Notes under the pieces: generated by a model
Seen by the model: the letters and a program-made list of their open reading frames with translations, nothing else
What the model was told of the DNA's origin: nothing
Database searches by the model: none
In this document: positions 61,086 through 64,000 of the stretch, piece by piece
Numbering within the stretch: position 1 is the stretch's first letter
Layout: every line of letters starts with the position of its first letter
Program-made: the position numbers and the translations under genes
Assembly: GCF_007096355.1 (NCBI RefSeq)
Contig: NZ_VKDF01000002.1
Location: forward strand, 186,001 to 250,000
Source of the DNA: Paracoccus sp. M683
Lineage (GTDB): Bacteria > Pseudomonadota > Alphaproteobacteria > Rhodobacterales > Rhodobacteraceae
Reading direction: 5' to 3'
DNA length: 64,000 bases

Positions 61086-62732
61086 TTACTTCACCTGCTG
61101 GCCGTTGGCGAAGACGCTGCCGTCTTCCTTGAACTCCAACCGCGTGGTCAGCTTGTTGGGGTCGTCTTCGGCCGGGCGCAGGAACATGGTCAGCATCATC
61201 CGTGCGGCCATCATCTGATCCTGCGGGACCAGCCCCATCGCGCCCAGCTTGTCCAGCAGCGCGTTGACGCCCAGGAACTCGCCGTCGATCTGACCGACGG
61301 GCGCCACTGTGATCGAACCGCCCTCGGGTGCAGCCAGCTCGCCCGAGACCTTGGCATCGGCGCCGACGGCCTTCAGCGACACGTCGTTGATGGTGATCTT
61401 CAGCACTTCGGGCGGCTGCGGCATGTCGGGCATGCCGGTTTCTGTGCCATCATCGGCCGGCATCGCATCGCTGGCAGCCGCGTCGGCATCAGAGTCCGCG
61501 TCCTCTGCCGGCATGGCCGAGCTTCCAGCCATCGGTGCGCTTGCAGGGGGCGTTTCGGCGGCGGCGAACAGCGATTCCGGCAGGGTCATTTCGCCGGTCA
61601 GGTCGATGTTCAGATCGGCCGGGTCACGCGGCAATTGGCTGGTCGGATCGAACAGCCCCCACAGCTCGTCATTGATTGTCAGCCCCTTTATCGCCGTCAT
61701 GACGCGGAAGGGCGCAGGCGTGTCGGATTGCATGACCGGCATCGCGAAATCGAAGCTGCCCGAGGACAGCACATAGCGGATCGGGAAGGGCAGCGTGCTG
61801 ACCGTGACCTCGTTTTCGCTGCCTTCCATCGAGCCGGCATAGTTAAGGCCCTCATCGCTCATCGAAAAGCGCAGAGTGCCCGGACCGGACGAGAAAGTGC
61901 CGTTGCCGGTGCTTGCCGTGCCTTCCAGATCGGTTCCGGCGAACTCGAATGTTCCGGCGCTGTCGGCATATGTCAGGTCGAACTGGAATTGCGCGCCGTT
62001 TTTCAGCGCCTCTTCCATCTGGGTGTTCATGTCATAGCTGCCGGAGGCCATCACCATCTTGCCGGTAACGTCCAGCCCGTTCATCGCATAACCGCCCGAG
62101 AACGTGCCCGCGCCGCTTTCCGCCGTCTCGGGCAGATCGCCGCTGATATCAATCTTCAGCGCACCCAGCTTGCCATCAAAGGCGGTTTCACGCGCGCCAT
62201 CGGCGCCCTGCTGGGTCGATCGCTGCGTTCCGGTCAGCCCGTCCATCGCCATGGTCAGCGGGATCACGACCGCGTTATCCTCGCCGCTGGGCAGCTGCGC
62301 GGAAAAGACGGCGCTGTCGGCCTTGTATTCGTGGGTCAGGTCATCGACCGAACCCGAACTGACGGTCTCGTTTCCCGGCACCGACAGGGTAAAGGGGATC
62401 ACGACGGGCTGGTCGTCCAGCGTGGTATCAGTGATTTCGCCCGTAATATCGCCGTCGATCGACCAGCGCACGGCACCGTCGCCGGTCTGGTTCATCACCA
62501 CCTTGGGCAGGGTGATGGTCAGCGCGGATGTGTCGGATTCATTCGCAAAGACTGCATCGGTGATGGTCAGCGTATCGCCGGCCTCTTCGCGATTGCCTTC
62601 GGTCACGGTCATGCCGGTTGCGGCATTTTCAGCAATCAGCTGCTCCCAGACCTCGGCCGGGGTGATTTCTGACAGCGCGGGCGCGGCCAGTGCGGCCAGC
62701 GCGATGGAAGAGGTTGCAAGCGTGCGGAACAT
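61086..62732 (-). CDS. DUF2125 domain-containing exported protein
   Basis: A 548-residue secreted protein with signal peptide RTLATSSIALAALAAPALS. The body is rich in Thr, Ser, Gly and Asp and resembles DUF2125 proteins of the Rhodobacterales, with beta-strand repeats such as GTFSGGYAMNGLDVTGK near residue 208. An acidic low-complexity linker (AEDADSDADAAASDAMPADD near 410-430) divides it from the C-terminal 100 residues. Function is unknown. A strong terminator ends the gene and it stands as a single transcript. Confidence 0.8.
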   Translation of the reverse strand: MFRTLATSSIALAALAAPALSEITPAEVWEQLIAENAATGMTVTEGNREEAGDTLTITDAVFANESDTSALTITLPKVVMNQTGDGAVRWSIDGDITGEITDTTLDDQPVVIPFTLSVPGNETVSSGSVDDLTHEYKADSAVFSAQLPSGEDNAVVIPLTMAMDGLTGTQRSTQQGADGARETAFDGKLGALKIDISGDLPETAESGAGTFSGGYAMNGLDVTGKMVMASGSYDMNTQMEEALKNGAQFQFDLTYADSAGTFEFAGTDLEGTASTGNGTFSSGPGTLRFSMSDEGLNYAGSMEGSENEVTVSTLPFPIRYVLSSGSFDFAMPVMQSDTPAPFRVMTAIKGLTINDELWGLFDPTSQLPRDPADLNIDLTGEMTLPESLFAAAETPPASAPMAGSSAMPAEDADSDADAAASDAMPADDGTETGMPDMPQPPEVLKITINDVSLKAVGADAKVSGELAAPEGGSITVAPVGQIDGEFLGVNALLDKLGAMGLVPQDQMMAARMMLTMFLRPAEDDPNKLTTRLEFKEDGSVFANGQQVK

Positions 62733-62807
62733 ACCGGATACCTTTCAATGTCGTCGAGCTTGCGCGGAATGTGGCACAGGCGGGCAGTTTGCGAAAGGGA
62801 CGTTCCG

Positions 62808-63422
62808 GTGATCAGCGCATTTCAGCAGGACGGGATCGAGGTTCTGCGGATCGAGCGGCCGGAAAAGGCGAACTCGCTGACCGGTGCCATGCTGGCGCGG
62901 CTGACCGAGGAATTCGACCGCATCGCCCAGGGCCAGTCCAACGCGGTGATCCTGACGGCTGCGGGCAGGGTGTTCTCGGCGGGCGCCGATCTGGACGAGG
63001 CGCAGGCGGGGCTGACGACCTCGCCCGAATGGGAAAGGCTGTCTGCGCGGATCGCCACCATGCCTTGCCTGACCATCGCGGCGCTGAACGGCACGCTGGC
63101 CGGGGGTGCCTTTGGCATGGTGCTGGCCTGCGATCTGCGGGTCGCGGTGCCGGGGGCCGAGTTCTTCTATCCGGTGATGAAGCGCGGTTTTCTGCCGCAG
63201 CCAGGCGATGCGCGGCGGATGACCGTGCTGATCGGGCCGGCGCGGGCCAAGATGATCCTGATGGCGGGGGCCCGGATCGACGCCGCGCAGGCGCAGTCCT
63301 GGGGGCTGGTCGACCGCATCGCCACCGATCCGGTGGCGGCGGCGCGGGAACTGGCCGCCGACTGCGTCGGGGCCAGCACTGATCACGTCATGGCGATCAA
63401 AGGGCTGATCTATCAGCCATAG
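62808..63422 (+). CDS. Enoyl-CoA hydratase/isomerase-fold protein, short and atypical
   Basis: A 204-residue crotonase-fold protein with a GTG start preceded by AAGGGA. SAGADLDEA near residue 60 and LNGTLAGGAFGMVLACDLRVA near 85-105 form the oxyanion hole and hexapeptide. The two glutamates that catalyse hydration in enoyl-CoA hydratase appear to be replaced (VMKRGFLP in the first, PARAKMIL in the second position), so hydratase activity is doubtful. The usual C-terminal helices are short. An upstream in-frame ATG lies in a region without crotonase likeness. The stop overlaps the DUF2853 gene by 10 bases, convergent. Confidence 0.78.
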   Translation: MISAFQQDGIEVLRIERPEKANSLTGAMLARLTEEFDRIAQGQSNAVILTAAGRVFSAGADLDEAQAGLTTSPEWERLSARIATMPCLTIAALNGTLAGGAFGMVLACDLRVAVPGAEFFYPVMKRGFLPQPGDARRMTVLIGPARAKMILMAGARIDAAQAQSWGLVDRIATDPVAAARELAADCVGASTDHVMAIKGLIYQP

Positions 63423-63754
63423 ACCGACTGCTTCCCGAAATGGGTGGTCAGCATGTAATAGACGACAGGGCGATACTTGTTGCGGTTCGAGCGGCCGTAT
63501 TTCTCGATGACGCCGTCGATCGCCTCCATCAGTTTGGGGCTGTCCGGCAGGCCCAGCTTCTTGATCAGAAAGCTGTCTTTCACGCGCTCCAGCTCGGCCT
63601 TGTCGCTGCCCGAGACGGTTTCGGAATCGGCATTATAGATCGAAGGGCCGCAGCCGATCGTAACCTTGGTCAGCAGATCCATGTCGGGCGTGATCCCGAT
63701 CTTGTCCTTCAGATCGGCCGCGTATTTGGCGATCAGATCGTCGCGTTTACTCAT
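63413..63754 (-). CDS. DUF2853 family protein
   Basis: A 113-residue cytoplasmic protein opening with SKRDDLIAKYAADLKDK and carrying LLTKVTIGCGPSIYNADSET near residue 28-47, the pattern of DUF2853. GRSNRNKYRPVVYYMLTTHF near 90-109 ends it. A structure is known for a family member but no function. ATG at 63754 is preferred because the family begins there and AGGGGAAATTCA precedes it. Confidence 0.85.
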   Translation of the reverse strand: MSKRDDLIAKYAADLKDKIGITPDMDLLTKVTIGCGPSIYNADSETVSGSDKAELERVKDSFLIKKLGLPDSPKLMEAIDGVIEKYGRSNRNKYRPVVYYMLTTHFGKQSVYG

Positions 63755-63919
63755 TGAATTTCCCCTGTTGGTCATTGTTGACAGCATGAGCTTACCGGCC
63801 CATCGGCAAATATCAATCATTCTGACCGTTGCCACGCTATCATCGGGCCGGTCGCTCTGGTGCCACAGGGCCGCAGATTCTTAGTGCTGCACCCTCGCCA
63901 GCGCCGCGGCAGTCTAGTA

Positions 63920-63933
63920 TGGGGGCGCTAACA
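63920..63933. promoter_or_regulatory. Operator-like site upstream of glk, matching the agl operator
   Basis: TGGGGGCGCTAACA matches the aglE operator TGTTGGCGCTAACA at 12 of 14 positions, keeping the right half-site intact. It lies 20 bases before the glk start. The left half is degraded, so binding strength is uncertain. Confidence 0.4.
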
Positions 63934-63953
63934 GCCCCGGAGGAGGTGAACCC

Positions 63954-64000
63954 ATGGCGACCTTGCTGGCAGATGTAGGCGGGACCAATGCGCGTCTGGC
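63954..64000 (+). CDS. glk: Glucokinase, N-terminal fragment
   Basis: Only 15 complete codons are visible before the window ends: ATLLADVGGTNARL after the Met, the phosphate-binding opening of ATP-dependent glucokinases. GGAGGAGG is 7 bases before the ATG. It would phosphorylate glucose released by AglA. The rest of the gene is outside the window. Confidence 0.85.
   Translation, partial: MATLLADVGGTNARL

Noticed and set aside
59568..62672. A plus-strand open frame of about 1034 codons
   Set aside because: It lies antisense to pmbA and the DUF2125 gene, both with clear family motifs, signal peptide or conserved core. Its translation is low in hydrophobic order and rich in His, Gln, Arg and Gly, as expected for the mirror of GC-rich coding DNA.
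1..64000. tRNA, rRNA genes, CRISPR arrays, insertion sequences or prophage genes
   Set aside because: No transposase, integrase, phage or Cas-like protein is encoded, no regular short repeats were seen, and no tRNA-like cloverleaf or rRNA segment was recognised by eye. A covariance-model scan would settle small RNAs.

Overview
The window is high-GC alphaproteobacterial chromosome, most probably from Paracoccus or a close relative in the Rhodobacterales. The evidence is the arrangement of xoxF, a class I cytochrome c and xoxJ next to fghA, frmA and gfa, a pqqABCDE cluster, an aglEFGAK operon, a PhyR-NepR-EcfG stress module, and the gene order parB-parA-rsmG-mnmG-mnmE-rho beside a probable chromosomal replication origin. 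The species call is inference from family knowledge; no rRNA gene lies in the window.

Region 1 (1-9.2 kb) starts with the N-terminus of a response regulator, then a NitT/TauT-type ABC importer on the plus strand. On the minus strand follows a PQQ cofactor operon, pqqA-B-C-D-E. It continues into a SoxYZ-like carrier, a glycosyltransferase-like gene and an N-terminally truncated APH-type phosphotransferase. A secreted SoxH-like metallohydrolase faces pqqA from the other side.

Region 2 (9.2-18 kb) is a five-gene alpha-glucoside uptake and hydrolysis operon (aglEFGAK) ending in a strong terminator, an RTX-type calcium-binding secreted protein and argC. The agl block separates the PQQ genes from the rest of the methylotrophy genes.

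Region 3 (17.7-32.3 kb) is the lanthanide/PQQ methanol-oxidation block. A six-gene minus-strand operon encodes a substrate-binding protein, a beta-propeller, a glutamate-rich exported protein, an ABC ATPase, an ABC-2 permease and a small exported protein, resembling lut/ped lanthanide-uptake systems. A divergent pair encodes an MxaD-like protein and a second propeller. Then come the CXXCW-family protein, xoxJ, a cytochrome c (xoxG), xoxF, fghA, a GNAT gene, a clpP paralogue, frmA and gfa. Together they would oxidise methanol to formaldehyde in the periplasm, with electrons passing to cytochrome c, and formaldehyde to formate through glutathione in the cytoplasm.

Region 4 (32.4-46.6 kb) holds a polar amino-acid ABC importer, grpE-hrcA, rph-rdgB-hemW-DUF454, and the minus-strand chain parB-parA-rsmG-mnmG-mnmE-rho-hemJ. 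Two parS sites are written into the first codons of rsmG and mnmG. A 490-base gene-free stretch at 46.65-47.13 kb holds clustered DnaA boxes and an AT-rich tract, and is the likely oriC. Gene orientation switches there.

Region 5 (47.1-64 kb) runs mostly rightward: aroE-coaE-dnaQ-yihY, the general stress module (phyR divergent from nepR-ecfG, followed by a HisKA_2 kinase), and a pqiA-pqiA-pqiB-pqiC lipid-transport operon. A small CxxC protein, cysQ, pmbA, a DUF2125 protein, a crotonase-fold protein and a DUF2853 protein follow. The window ends in the first codons of glucokinase, whose upstream region carries an operator-like sequence matching the one in front of aglE.
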